A stretch of DNA of 64,000 bases from Cristatella mucedo (lineage: Eukaryota > Bryozoa > Phylactolaemata > Cristatellidae), in assembly GCA_009760855.2 (NCBI GenBank), contig WPIO01000154.1:744001-808000 (forward strand), read 5' to 3'. A program made the position numbers and the translations under genes. Positions 10,521-27,985 of the stretch are shown in pieces. How positions within the stretch are numbered: the stretch's first letter is position 1; each line of letters starts with the position of its first letter. Below the pieces are notes generated by a model. It was given only the letters and a program-made list of their open reading frames with translations. It ran no database searches and had not been told where the DNA came from.

Positions 10521-10987
10521 GCGACCGTATACCCCAGCGTTGCACGTCCTTTAATAAATGCTTGTATGGCACCTGAAGATAACTTGATCTCGAAGCTTCC
10601 CTTCCGCAGCTCCGTGCAAGAGGGCAGATAAACAATAACTAATGAAAAAACCAAGGTTGCTGCTGAGTCGAGTATCCAAAAGCACACACTGCAAAAGCAT
10701 GCACACACCTCGGCAGCTGGTTAGTAGGACCTCGATTAGTAGCACTCACTCAATCGTACGCCGATAAGCAAAGGACACAGAAAAAGAAACAGGTACACTG
10801 GAGGATATAAAAAACATGTCGTGTTGCCCTTGATCACGACCTAAACAGCTTTGTAGGGTACTGTCACTAAAAGACGATTCATTAGAACAGAACAAAAGGT
10901 AATTAAAATTGAAATTAGAAGGTTTTCGGCTTCTTTTTTCAATGTCGTCAAATCAGAAGATGACATGATGTCAGTCGATAGTGAGTC

Positions 10988-10989
<2 letters not shown>
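10521..10989. other. No gene seen
   Basis: No recognised feature. Confidence 0.4.
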
Positions 10990-11021
<32 letters not shown>

Positions 11022-11900
11022 ACTTGATAAAGCTCCTTCAGAGAACTCAATCTCTTTCTAGGCGCTTTACATTTGCTGCAAAGGAAGCACTGTCAAATGG
11101 TTAATAATGCAGGGGTTAGCGTGAACGAAGACCCCCACAGGCATAAATTGTGCACCCTAGTTGCCCTATTTGGGGCAATCGCAGGCGTCAGCCCGATCGA
11201 TGTACAATGATCAGACCTCGTTCTGGAGACACCGCCGACATGACCGCGGTCGGCCCTATGCCAGGTAAGTATAAGCTTCGGGCAATAGTAACTGGCTCAC
11301 CATCAAGCAGCAATCGACTTCTAGGTTTGTCACTCACTTTGTTTTGTTTGCGATCGAAAAATCTAGCTGCCAATGTTTGCATCAATTTTAAGCGTGTTAT
11401 TGCACTTGCAAGAAGACGTGCAAACGGCGAGTTACGGAAGTTTAGTCGAAATGTCACAAATGCATGGACAAGCTTGGCTGTGATGTCCTTATTCAATAAG
11501 ATCCGATTTTGTGTGTGGAAATATTCCGTAGGTGTACAGACGTAGGTGAGCAGGCCCGACTTCGGAGCCTGCTTACCCTGCATCCCCTGTGACAACTCAT
11601 TTTGGATGAAGACCCCTAGATTCCCGGTAGCAGTGGCCCAGGAGATATGCTGGTAGTGCCAATTTGGAGGGCTGGGCCTTTCAGTTTCTTGGCAACACTT
11701 GGCTACCCGTAATTGGGAATTTAGTTTCGTCACCATTCAATCTAAGAAAGCTTGCTGCCGTCGTCTCGGTGCGAATGATGTCAAATGCAGGCTGTTAGGT
11801 AGCTGTGGGAAAGCTTGGGATGCTGGAAGGCAAGGGCAAGGTCGAAGTTCAGTACGGCCGCTAGTCTTCTAAGTAAAAATGAAAGCCTAGCCTCGAAGCC
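10990..11900 (-). mobile_element. Divergent LINE-A copy
   Basis: The (AAT)n end at ~10992-11019 and the hairpin at ~11030-11065 mark the 3' end on the minus strand. A frame at 11188-11736 keeps KLVHAFVTFRLNFRNSPFARL from the RT C-terminal region. Many changes and indels suggest an older copy or a different subfamily. Confidence 0.75.
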
Positions 11901-12004
11901 TGGGTGATCGCATCGCCGACAGCTAGAAACCACGAAAATCATCTATTCAGAGCCCGGGGTAACCCGGCATGCATCGCATGCTCACTGGCTGGTCGCTTTT
12001 CACT

Positions 12005-13080
12005 GACGTCTACTATAATGATAATAATTATAATAATAATGCACTTGATAAAGCCCCCTCAGACAACTCAATCTCTTTCTAGGCGCTTTACATTTGCTGC
12101 AAAGGGAAATGCGATTGAATGGTAAATAATATCATGCTTGATAAACATGAAAAACATGGTTAAGGGTGACATGCACAAGGTCAGCATGTAAGTGTGGTTA
12201 GTGGCAGCACGCACAGTGACAGCACTCATAAGCCCATGAAGGATGGATCACAGAGACCCACTAAATGCTGTCCTAAATAGGTGTGTTTATAAGTTCTTTT
12301 TAAATGTGGTCAAGTCAGGGATGTTCTGAAGAAAGTCGGGAGTGAGTTTCAGGCTTACGGAGCATACGAACTAAATGCACGGTCTCCAAAGGATTTGAGG
12401 TTTGTACGAGGTGCTGGTAGACTGTTGGATTCCGAAAGCGGGTGTCACGATGCTTGGCCTGGTTGGAGAGTAGATCAGAGGGATAGGCTGGAGCCAAAGA
12501 ATGAAGTGACCTAAAAGCGAGTGACAAAACCTTGAAGTCAATCCGTTGCTTGACTGGGAGCCAGTGCTGGTCGGCGAGTAGTGGTGTGGTGTGGCAACGG
12601 TCGACGCTCACGACAGACAAGCTAAGCCAAAAATCAAGACGGGATGTCACAAATGCATGGACCAACATAGACGTGGCATACTTATCTAAACAAGCCCGAA
12701 ATTTAGCAATGTTATGTAGCTGAAAGTAGGCAGACTTGATTGTGGAGCTGACGTGGTCGTCTAACGAGAGGCCACTTTGGAACATGACAACCAGATTTTG
12801 AGCTGATTCAACCGGAGATTTGCTGGCAAAGCCAATTTTGAGCGCTAGCCTTTCCAGTTTCTGAATCACACTTGATTTTCTCATAAATAGTAAGTTATTT
12901 TTATCATCGTTTAGTTTAAGAATATTTGCTATCATCCTATGCGGATGTCAACAATGCATGCAGCAAAGGGGTAGAGAGAATTCGACGTGCTTGAAGGCTG
13001 GCAGGGATCAAAGCAAAGGTACAACTGAGCGTCATTCGCATAGAAGTGACAGCCTAGGTTGTGCTTGGCAATCACATCAG

Positions 13081-13157
<77 letters not shown>

Positions 13158-15284
13158 ATAAACCGTGAAAAGAACCGGATCTAGCACGGAGCTCTGAGGT
13201 ACCCCATATTTGAGAGGTACCTCGGATGATCTTTGTCCATTCGCATTAATACTCTGGAGTCTCCCACTGAGATAGGACCTGAACCATTGCAGAGCAGTGC
13301 CAGTGATGCCCAGGTGAGATGAGAGGCGCTCTAGAAGAACTTTGTGATCGATGGTGTTAAAGCTGCCGAAGGATCAAGCAAAACAAGCAGAGACACTCTA
13401 CCCATATCTGCATTCCTAAGTAGGTCGTTGCACACCCTAAGCAATGCTGAGTCTGTAGAGTGATTAGCTCTAAAGCCAGACTGAAACTTACTAGCAAGGT
13501 GTGAAGTTTCAATATATGAGTTCAGCTGGTCTGCTGCGACTCATTCCAGTGTCTTTATAGGAATGGTAGAAAGGAGACTGGGCGGCAGTTGCTCAAGTTC
13601 TCTTGGTCTAATGTTGCTTTCTTGAGAAGTGGCCTTACTACATTTTTTTAAAGTTGCTGGGACATGACCTGAGGCTAATGACATATTAATGATGTTAGTT
13701 ATGCATGGCAGCAGCAGATCAATGCAACGTAGGAGCAGGACAGTGGGAACAGGGTCCAAAGGGCATGTAGTCTTCTTTGATTGGGATATGAACTTCAGGA
13801 CGAGATCACTAGTGACTTGCTTAAATGTAGACATTGAGTTGCAGCCAGAAATCGAGGAGCAGCATTCTGGGGGAGGGGTGGTTGTCATCGCAGGGATGGA
13901 CTCCGTGATCTTGTCTGATCTTCTAGATAGAGAATCGAGAGAAGCGATCGGTTCTATCATCACAAGGGAATAGTCAGGTAAGGAGCTACTCTGGCAATGG
14001 TTGAGGAGATGGCTGATCGTCGACATCAGCATTTTTGGATTGTGCATCTGTGATTTAACAATGTTTTTTAGAGAAGCTAGACTTGGCCTTTGCTAGGATC
14101 GATTGATACGACCAACAGTAGTCCTCGTATGTCTGTCAATGGACAGTCAGTCCTGATCTTTTGAATGCGTTTTCAAGCTTGCGCTTAGTAAACCTAGCTA
14201 GTTTAATGTCCGTGGTAAACCATAGGCCGTCTGGGCGAGAGCGCACAGTGCGCTTAGTCAGAGGTGAAAACTAGTCGAGCGTGTCTGCTAGTGTCGTGTT
14301 ATAGCTGTCTACCAATGATGACAGATCGGAGGGTGGACTGAGCAGCAGAGGCGAAGCAGATATTCTTGCACGGAGAGCATCTATGTTAAGGGTATTTAGG
14401 TTTCGCGATTCACAGGTTATTGATTTTAGAGGAGGGGAGACGGGCAGATACTGTAGATTGAATGAGATCTGCATGAGGTCAGATAAGCAGGATTTGATAG
14501 TAGTTGGCGATGAGAAAGTGCAGTTGTATGAGAAAATCTGGTCGCGTGTGTTACCTTTGATGTGAGTAGGGCCGTGCTCATGAGTCACAAGAGACAATGA
14601 GTCAGCCAATGCACGAAGTAAAGTGCTGAAGGCGTCAGATGATAAGCTATCAGAGTGAACGTTGAAATCACCCATAACAAGGATGGATTGATTTATGTCA
14701 CATAGAATCGAAACGAGATTGGAGAAATCTGAGATAAAGGAGGATTTGGTACCTGGTGGGCGATAGACTACTGCCACCATCGGTAGCTTGTTTTCGGATG
14801 AGACCAAGACAGTCGATTCAAAAGACTGCTTCGAGGGTACTGCAAATGGCTTGAAGTTTAATTTCGAGCGCACGATAACAACAGCTTCACATCCAGCTTT
14901 GATTGATCTAGGGGTGTGAGAGAATGAGAAACCAGTTTGGGTCTTTAATTGTCGGACAGTTTATCAATTTTAGCCAAGTTTCAGTTAGGGCGAGCTGGTC
15001 CAGACCATTGTCAGAAATAAGGTCGGTTATTACCAGAGGTTTATTGCATATGAGCGAGGATTTAAAAGGCAAGCGATGAGTCTCGCCGATGGAGTTATAA
15101 AAGGCCTGATGACCACTAAGTTAGAGAGATTCACAGTGACGCATGTGGGGGGAGCGTGCTGAGCGGTTCTAGACAATGCTAGGAACGGCAAGTCTAGAGC
15201 CAATACTCGTGGGCGAGTGCTACGATTGATTCCGCTCGAACTCGGCGCACTCGCCAACTCGCGGAACACTCGACGTCTCTCCAT
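12005..15284 (-). mobile_element. LINE-A, longest copy: endonuclease plus reverse transcriptase
   Basis: Read on the minus strand, the 5' part (15284 to ~14271) is an apurinic-like endonuclease. It has LALTETWL (catalytic Glu region, ~14970), VVYRPPG (~14760) and GDFNVHSD (~14670). A linker follows (~14270-13560), including CPLDPVPTVLLL (~13760). The RT part (~13560-12315) has FNTIDH (motif A) and the C-terminal block ITPLLADQHWLPVKQRIDF. The 3' UTR, hairpin and (ATT)n end at 12005-12035. Length ~3.3 kb with one visible ORF region is typical of L2/CR1-like elements; a separate ORF1 is not evident. Frameshifts, stops and an internal GA array make it inactive. Confidence 0.9.
13083..13157. repeat. 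(GA)n array inside LINE-A RT domain
   Basis: It lies between LINE-A codons for VYT and LADV, where unexpanded copies have only CTCCCTCTT. The same site is expanded at 37070-37116 and 30480-30600. Confidence 0.95.
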
Positions 15285-15314
15285 TTCTTTTCGCGCCCGT
15301 ACGCCGATGTAAAC

Positions 15315-18185
<2,871 letters not shown>

Positions 18186-18869
18186 GAGATTCCAAGGCAA
18201 GCTACAGTGCGCGTTGCACGTGCGCTCGGCGCTGATGCCGGCCGAGTGCGAGCGGAAAGAGTCTGTACCCTGTCCTGCCCGCTTGGAGCGGCCGCAGTAC
18301 GCCAGCGAAGGCTGGCGCACACTTCAGCAGGACCGACCTAGGTCACGACCAAGGTCGCTCGGTTATGCCCCGGGGCTAAGCGGGTGCATTTCCGAAATCT
18401 GCTGAATCGGACGCTAGCGACGATACCGGATTTGTTTGAACAGCAGCGGCTGCGCTAGTTTCGAGACTGCTTCCGCATTCACTCATCGCATACACTCCTC
18501 GCTGGCCGTCCGTCGCCGCTCGCTCGCGGCCATGAGCGTCGCTCGCAGGGCTGAGTCCCACGGGTCGCTGAGCCCCACGGGTCGCTGAGCCCCACGGGTC
18601 GCCACCGCCGCCGCCGCAGCACCGCCGACGCCTACTGCGAGCGTCGCGCGGGAGGCGCGACCGAGCACTTCGGGGCTGCATAAGCCGCCAGCCCGCCGCC
18701 GCCGCCACCGCCGCGGCATTACAGGTGCCTTCGCGAGGCCTCGGGGAAGCGAGCTCGGCGAGCGTGACTTGGAGAAGCCTCTGGTCCAAAGCTTGGAGGT
18801 CCAGACTCCCCGATTGCTTCCGCGACGTCCCTTGACTTGACGACATTTTAAACAAGTTACAGGTGCGCC
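18186..18869. other. GC-rich region, no recognised gene
   Basis: Frames of up to ~236 codons on the minus strand are Ala/Arg-rich, from CCG/CGG content, without a domain. Contains a 17-bp triple repeat. Confidence 0.4.
18550..18600. repeat. 17-bp unit tandem repeat, three copies
   Basis: Three consecutive units GCTGAG(T/C)CCCACGGGTC at 18550, 18567 and 18584, with one difference in the first unit. Confidence 0.95.
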
Positions 18870-19200
18870 TGCTTCTCGCAGCATTTGGTCGGTCCTTCGG
18901 CGACCGCGCCTTCAGTTCGTAAGCTCCCAAAGCCTGGAGCTCACATCCGACTTGCGTCAAGACACCTCCCGACTTGTCCACATTTAGAAGAAAACTAAAA
19001 AAGCCTCTATTTATCGCGGCATTTAGTGGGTCCATGTGATTCGTCCTTTGCGTGCTTATGCGTGCTGACACTGTGCATGCTGCCACTAATCAAACTTATA
19101 TGCTGACCCTGTGCATGTCACCCCTAACCGATGTAATGTTTGCTGTTCATCGAGCACGCTAACCATTCGATCATGGTTTCTTTACAGCAAATGTAAAGTA
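18870..19200 (+). mobile_element. LINE-A 3' part
   Basis: RT C-terminal end and 3' UTR: GDRAFSS-like, then STFRRKL, followed by the conserved 3' words GTGCATGCTGCCACTAA and GCAAATGTAAAGT. The hairpin is interrupted here; its right arm and (ATT)n appear at 19572-19615. Confidence 0.85.
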
Positions 19201-19250
19201 CTAAATAATGTAAAGTAGTAAATGTAAATGTAAATGTAAAGTACAAATGT
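19186..19250. repeat. AAATGTAAAGT short tandem variants
   Basis: AAATGTAAAGTA and AAATGT units repeat irregularly, apparently seeded by the LINE-A 3' end word. Confidence 0.8.
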
Positions 19251-19252
19251 AT

Positions 19253-19253
19253 A

Positions 19254-19294
<41 letters not shown>
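19253..19294. repeat. (GA)n microsatellite
   Basis: Pure GA between the LINE-A fragment and a SINE-A copy. Confidence 0.95.
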
Positions 19295-19298
<4 letters not shown>

Positions 19299-19299
19299 T

Positions 19300-19615
<316 letters not shown>

Positions 19616-21320
19616 TATAGTAACTTGCATGGGCTCAATACATATGCAAAGTACTTACAGAGAGTTACACGGTCGTGTTGGCCGCACGGTCGCAGCCAGC
19701 GAAGGTTGGTCTGTCGCTCTGGAGGATGTCTCCAACTAATTCTGGCCCTGCCGCTAGGATGTTTCTGGCGAAGCTGAGCCTCTAGCCACTGCCAAACAAT
19801 GTTCGCGGTGCTTGCTAGCATTCGCTTGCTTATCTGGAATCGGTTTCTAGCTAATCTATGCTTTTCCGACACGCTGTGCACCTCTGGCACCCAGAGGGGC
19901 AGACGTGACAATGACACTGTGTCATTGCACTATTGACGCGCTGCTTCGCCGAATTGATTGCCTAGGTCTACATCTCGCAGTCGTGCTGTAGCACAACCCT
20001 TCGCAGCATGCAGTTTTTAGTGCCAACGAACGGGCAAGTGAGAAGGTCAAGGTGCAGTCTGCTCTGGGTGGTGGGACGCTGCTGTCAGTGCTAGCAGACG
20101 CTGGCAGACGCCGGCCCTCGGCCCCACGGAAAGTCGCACGGTTAGGTTTAGCGAGACACCAGTCGGGCGACCGCTGCCGATATCGTTTCGTGGGCGCCAG
20201 AATTCCTATCAGGTGACGATCGCCGCGCCGCTTAGCCACTGAACAGGAGCGCGCGACGTCAGTCGGGCGAGCGACTGCATTTTGAATGAGACTTGGCTCG
20301 CGCGCAGGCGCAGTGCCTGATCGCAAGACCGGGTGGTACGGTCGTCGTTAGTTAGGTGCGCTGCACCGCCGCCGCTATTATTTATCCGACCGCGCTCCCA
20401 GGCGACTTAAACGCCGACCGACGCAGCTGGGAGTGATTACTCGCAGGTGCATCCGTTGCATCCGTATCCGCGGCGGCCGACAGGCCAAGCCAGCTCTTGT
20501 TTTTTTAAGACTGAACCTTGGAGTGAGGACCTTTAGGTGACGCGCGAGGCGAACGCTCCGCCGCTCGGAGCGCAGCCGTCAGAGCCGAGCAAGAGCCTGT
20601 CCGCAGAGAGAGAGAGAGAGAGCCGAACCTTGACTTTGAACGTAACCGACCGCCCGTAATAGAGGCCGATGAGTAGACAGATTTATATAGCTCTGCGCCG
20701 CCGCTCCAAAAATGTTAACGTCAACCACCTTAATCCCTCCAAAGGCCACCGGGGTACACAATGGTCTCTCGTGAGATCTTGGCGATCGTTTTTGTAGCCC
20801 TTTTAAAAACCAGATAGCTCAGATTAGAGAGACCTGCCCCAGCGTAGCGTCCTCCTTAGCGTCCTCACTCTTCTTCCATAGTTCTATTCATACATCCATT
20901 TTCTCTATTCATCCTACTACGACGATACAACTATGAGGATTGTTATGAATACAGCAAGGGAGGTAATTTGCTAATCTGGATACGCTGCTATGGCATGCAC
21001 AACCGTTATGGAAATTGAACGTTGACTCCTGTATTGAATTATGAAATAGTGATAAGATGGCTTTTGATATACGAATTGTTTAATGGTATATTTAAACACT
21101 CGTCAACAAAGTTGAGGAAAATGTTCGTGCGCCGTGATTTAATAATAATTTAATGAAATATATTATAATTTAATGAATTTGGTAATGATTTATTGAAAAC
21201 CATGGCGCATGAAATCTTTCCTCAGCCTTATAATTACCTCTCAGTAGAACGAATCAAAATGGATAGCTTGACCGGGATAGTTTGATTTAGCAAACGTTTG
21301 TCCTTCGGGGAGTCATTTTT
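19616..21320. other. No recognised gene; GC-rich at 19.9-20.6 kb
   Basis: CpG-rich sequence at 19930-20620 could be regulatory, but no exon is identifiable. A short GA run lies at 20605-20622. The AT-rich section 21060-21240 is unremarkable. Confidence 0.4.
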
Positions 21321-21337
21321 CAGTGGCGGAGCCAGGG
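21321..21337 (+). mobile_element. hAT-like terminal sequence (possible)
   Basis: CAGTGGCGGAGCCAGGG resembles the CAGTGGCG...CCAGG termini of many animal hAT elements. I could not find the matching inverted end in the window. Confidence 0.25.
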
Positions 21338-21424
21338 TTTTCATCAAAGATGCAAAAACCGCTATTTTGTATATAGGGGGAAAGACCACCAGGATTTGTC
21401 ACTTCCTAGAAACTAGAAACGTCC

Positions 21425-21490
21425 TAAAAGGTTAAGCATCGTAACACTCGCTTTTTGGAATCCAACTGTTTACCTCTACCTCGTACCTCT
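21425..21490 (+). mobile_element. Small LINE-A fragment
   Basis: About 65 bp encoding VKHRNTRF-ESNCLPLPRT, cut off on the right where satellite sequence begins. Confidence 0.6.
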
Positions 21491-22270
21491 AGATTGACGC
21501 GCGAGAAATGGGTTGAAAGTGTGTGCGCTCATAGTGAACGTTATTTGGCATCATAATTGGAGCTTCGAACAGCCAATGTCTAGTCAATCTGAAACATATC
21601 TCGATCGAAGCTGGGCCATTTCCGTCGATTGCCATGCATTGCCCTCGATTATGCGCTCTCGATTGTTTAAAAAGATGTGGTTGCAATTTTAATGCAGTGT
21701 ACTGCAATACGCAAAAAAGTTGGAGCTTCTTTCTGCTACTGTCTGTCCATTTGTAACGGATCGTTATAGATTGGCGTATTTTCCCGGGTCATTGCCGTCG
21801 ATTGAACACGAACAATGGGTGAACACTTCGCGTGCACAGTTACATATTACGTGGAATGAGAGCTGCAGTTTCTTGCAGCCAATCATGTCGATTTTCCACG
21901 GATTGCACTATTGGCCCCGACTATTGCTGTAGATTGCCGTGTATTGCTTACAGTTAACGAGCAAAGCATCTTGAAAACGCCACGAATTGACTTTGGATGC
22001 AGCGGAATGTTATGTGTAATGACAATCGAGGCTTCACACTGCCAATTCCTCTTCGATTTGCCGCTTTTTGGGTTTGGCATGTGCCATTGCTGTCAATTTT
22101 CATTCATTACTCGCGATTTTACCTACACGATCGGTTGAACGGATATGATTGCACTTTAAACGCAGTACACTGTGACACGCAAGAAATTATTGGTCGTGGC
22201 CCAGCCAATTTCCGGGATTTGCGATGGATCATAATGGATTGCCGTATTTTCCCGGGCCATTGCCGTTGAT
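21491..22270. repeat. Degenerate ~175-bp satellite, block 1a
   Basis: A core word like GCCATTGCCGTCGATTGCC recurs at 21615, 21788, 21920, 22082 and 22256. Between cores, other words recur in fixed order: TTGGAGCTTC...GCCAAT, then GGATTGCGGTA, then TTTTCCCGGG. Units are strongly diverged and spaced 130-175 bp. No coding capacity. Confidence 0.75.
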
Positions 22271-22640
22271 TGCCATGACACCAAAGATTCGCGAGGCAGC
22301 AAACGAAGAGAGTGCTTTTAGGGCCACTTTTTATTAATCGGGCGACCCGAATCCGTCGATATTACTTCCTTGATCTTCTCGGGCTTCGATTCCAAAGATG
22401 GCGCATTCCGCTGCGAGAGCCTCCTCTCTCCTCACGAACCAATCCAACCGAGATGTCTTTGCCATCCTAAAAGCACTGCGGCTGATTAAGGCAGAGTTCG
22501 GAGAAACCTTCACGTGCTATAATCGGTCATCTGTCAACGAGAAGCCTAAAAAAATCATTCCCTGTCTTTTGGACATCGTGTGACAGCACTTGAGATCATG
22601 CTATTTGCATTTAGGCAAGGCCTACACCTTGAACTTAAGG
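22271..22640. other. Non-satellite interruption, unknown
   Basis: Lacks the satellite words. A 61-codon frame (22398-22583, +) begins MAHSAARASSLLTNQ and has no recognised homology. It may be an inserted element or unique sequence. Confidence 0.35.
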
Positions 22641-22910
22641 GGGCATTGACGGTTCTGCGATTTCACTTTTAGCACAAAGAAATGCGAAATGCGATGACAA
22701 TTGGCACTTCGTGCTGCTAATTTGTTGTCATTTGCCACGAATTGTATGTGGATTGCTGCTTTGAGCTGAGTCGTTGCCATAGATTTTCAGGCATTGCCCG
22801 AAATTGTTCGAGCGCAATTGCTTAAAATATTGTGGTTGACTTTAACCAATGTGCTTTGTAACATGCATTCAAAATTGGAGCATTGCGAAACCAGTTTAAG
22901 GGCATTTTGC
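22641..22910. repeat. Degenerate ~175-bp satellite, block 1b
   Basis: Core-like GTCGTTGCCATAG near 22770 and the unit words TGTGCTTTGTAACATGC and AATTGGAGCATTGCGAAACC continue the satellite up to the SINE-A insertion. Confidence 0.65.
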
Positions 22911-23058
22911 ATCGAGCTGATTTGGTCCAGCGGTCAAGATGCTCGCCCGGATCAAGGTCTTGCTGAGCTCGTGGGCTCGAGCACCGCCGTGTATGTAGAG
23001 CGCCTGAACAGAGATTAAGTTCTCTTGGGGCACTATACAAATGAGTTATATTTTATCA
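22911..23058 (+). mobile_element. SINE-A copy inside satellite
   Basis: Head TTGGTCCAGCGGTCAAGATGC (A box), B box GGGCTCGAGCAC, then GAGCGCCTGAACAGAGATTA and AGTTCTCTTGGGGCACTATA. The satellite resumes on the far side, so this inserted after the array formed. Confidence 0.9.
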
Positions 23059-24224
23059 CATTGCTTTATATTGCCGTATTGGCCCGCACCATTGCAGTCG
23101 ATTGCAGTGCATTGCTGCAGAATGCTCGAGGCAATTACAGTGAAATTATGCGATTAGACAATAAACAAAGAGTAGAGAAGCGTGTAATCATATTTAGATC
23201 ATAATTTGAGCTAATAATCACAATCACAATTATATATAATGAACACCAATCATAATCAGAGCTTCTAATGCATGCTCTCTGGTCGCTGTGCGGGGACTTG
23301 CAACGGATTGTGGCGGATTGAGGTGGATTTCGTCATGGGAACGGGCCGTTGCTGTCGATTACAGTGCATTGCATGAGAACGAATGTGCACAATTGGGCGA
23401 AATTTTGTGGATGCACTTTGAGCTGAGTCTAATCTTGTATGCAATGTCAATTAGAGCTTTGCAATCGCGATTTGAGGATGATTTGCATAGGAATACAGCC
23501 GATTGCGGTATTTTCCCAGGTCATTTCGGCGATTGCCGCTCAATGCCAAAGTGCGAAGATGTACAATTTCTTTTATTTACGTGGGCAGTGTGCACGCAAC
23601 ACTGTGCACTTTAAGATGCAATAGAAGCTGGAGCTCGGCGAAACCTGTTTCTAATTGTGTTTTTGTTGTATTCCGTGGATTGAAGTGGGTTGTGATATTG
23701 GCCCGGGGTGATGCAGTCGATGGCAGCGTATTGCACGAGAACGGCCGTACCAATGCAAGTGAAATTCTTTGCGATTTTCGCAGTGTTTTCTGTCATATGC
23801 AATCAAAAAAGTGCTTTTCGAACATAATTTCTTACGTTGCGTGGTGAAATTCAGTGGATTGTGGTGGATTGCGGTATTCGCCCGGGCCACTGCAATCTTA
23901 CTTCACTGGACTTCGTGAAAACGCGTGAGCGGAATCGATTGCGTGAATTCTTTCTGGATACATTGTACATGTAGCGTAGTTTGATATTCCACGCTTTTTG
24001 GAGCTTTTCGCTGCTGATTTCTGGTGGATTAGAAGAGAGCTAAAATGGATTGCGGTACAGGCCCCTGGAGTTGAAGCTCATTTGCATAAGTGCGCGTGCG
24101 CAAAGTGACATGAAAGTCAAACGTTTACTACAATATCAGCCTCAAGTGTGAGCTCGGCAATGCCAATGTCGGGTCGATTTGAGCCTAATTAGAGTGAATA
24201 GCAGTGAATTTCGGTAGTTTGTCG
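23059..24224. repeat. Degenerate ~175-bp satellite, block 1c
   Basis: Cores at 23088, 23345, 23520, 23708, 23886 and 24067; most spacings are 175-188 bp, with one of 257. The word TGCATTGCA(T/C)GAGAACG follows several cores. Confidence 0.75.
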
Positions 24225-24512
24225 AACCCGATCAAAGCAACCGAGTGTCATCTGGATAAAACTAGAAGCCTAGATTGTGCCTGGCAATCACATCGGAAAG
24301 AGTGAGAGTATTAACCGTAAAAAGAAACGGATCGAGCACAGATCCCTGAGGTACCCTATACTTCGGCGGTTCCTCGGATGTTCTTTTACGTTCACAGCAG
24401 CAAGACTCTGGAGTCTTCCACTATGACAGGACGTAAATAAATGCAGTGCGATGCCAGAGACGCCGAGACAAGATGAGAGACTTCCGAAAAATGTTTGGGG
24501 ATCTATATTGTG
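24225..24512 (-). mobile_element. LINE-A fragment (RT core)
   Basis: The minus strand carries the RT region between motif A and the FYADD box: the GVPQGSVLD-like block near 24340 and DVIA-H near 24290. The 3' end is missing at the satellite junction. The 5' end breaks at a GA array. Confidence 0.8.
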
Positions 24513-27181
<2,669 letters not shown>

Positions 27182-27294
27182 TTACAGGCTTTGCACCGCG
27201 ATGCGAGCGGCAATATGGCACTGCAGGCTCTGCATGGCAAAATGGCACTGCAGGCTGTACAAGGAAAATGGCGCTATGGGCTCTCTGCGGTAAA
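27182..27294. repeat. 27-bp tandem repeat, about three copies
   Basis: Units beginning ATGGCACTGCAGGCT at 27215 and 27242 and a variant at 27268, with a diverged partial unit upstream. Confidence 0.85.
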
Positions 27295-27527
27295 ATGACA
27301 TGGTTTTAGCATTAAAGACGGCTGAAAAATCAGGCGTTATTGTGCTCCGGCAGCGACCCAGGCTTCGAATGACCAAAATAATAGAAACGGTAGGGTTTTT
27401 ACAAATGCAAGTAAAAGTGAGGACACAGAAAGAAAGAGGTAGACTGAATGAGACAGACAGAGATTGAGACTGTGGGGGTGTGCACACTCACGTGCACATG
27501 CGTGAGGGATAGTGACTATGAGTTGCT

Positions 27528-27985
27528 AGTGATGAAAGGAGTGCATGGAGCGCATAGCGAGTGAGAGGAGTGCACGGAGCGCTTAGGCGATTGAGAGAAG
27601 TAGTGCATGGATCGCACAGGCGATTGAGTGAAGTAGTGCGTGGATCGCATAGGCGAGTGAGAGACGGGGTGCACGGGGCGCATACGCAAGTGTGAGAAGG
27701 GGTACATGGAGCGTATAAGCGAGTGAGAGGAACGCATGGTGAGTGCATGGAGAGTGAATGGAGCGCATTGGCGAGTGGAGTGCATGGAGAGTGAATGGTG
27801 CGCACTGGCGAGTGAGAGGAGTGCATTGAACGTGTAATAATAATAATATTAACAGACTTGATAAAGCGCCCTCAGAGAACTCGATCTTTTCCAAGGCGCT
27901 TTACACTTGCTGCAGAGGAACCATGATCGAATCGTATAAGCGAGTGAGAGAAGGAGTGCTCGAAGCGTATAAGCGAGTGGGAGGA
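27528..27985. repeat. ~33-bp minisatellite, split by a LINE-A tail
   Basis: Units of form GGAGCGCATAGGCGAGTGAG plus AGGAGTGCAT recur about ten times; common unit lengths are 29-33 bp, with 22 and 37 also seen. The array is broken at 27838-27935 by a LINE-A tail and resumes with two units. Units are contiguous, with no unique spacers, so this is not a CRISPR array. Confidence 0.9.
27838..27935 (-). mobile_element. LINE-A tail inserted in minisatellite
   Basis: (AAT)n at the left, then the hairpin, then ~40 bp of 3' UTR on the minus strand; about 100 bp in total. Minisatellite sequence flanks both sides, so both insertion boundaries can be seen. Confidence 0.85.

Noticed and set aside
12005-15284. 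Active LINE-A
   Set aside because: Frameshifts, in-frame stops and a GA array inside the reverse-transcriptase domain make this copy non-functional. No intact copy exists in the window.
27528-27985. CRISPR-like spaced repeats
   Set aside because: Units are contiguous variants of one 33-bp sequence with no unique spacers, and the genome is eukaryotic. It is a minisatellite.
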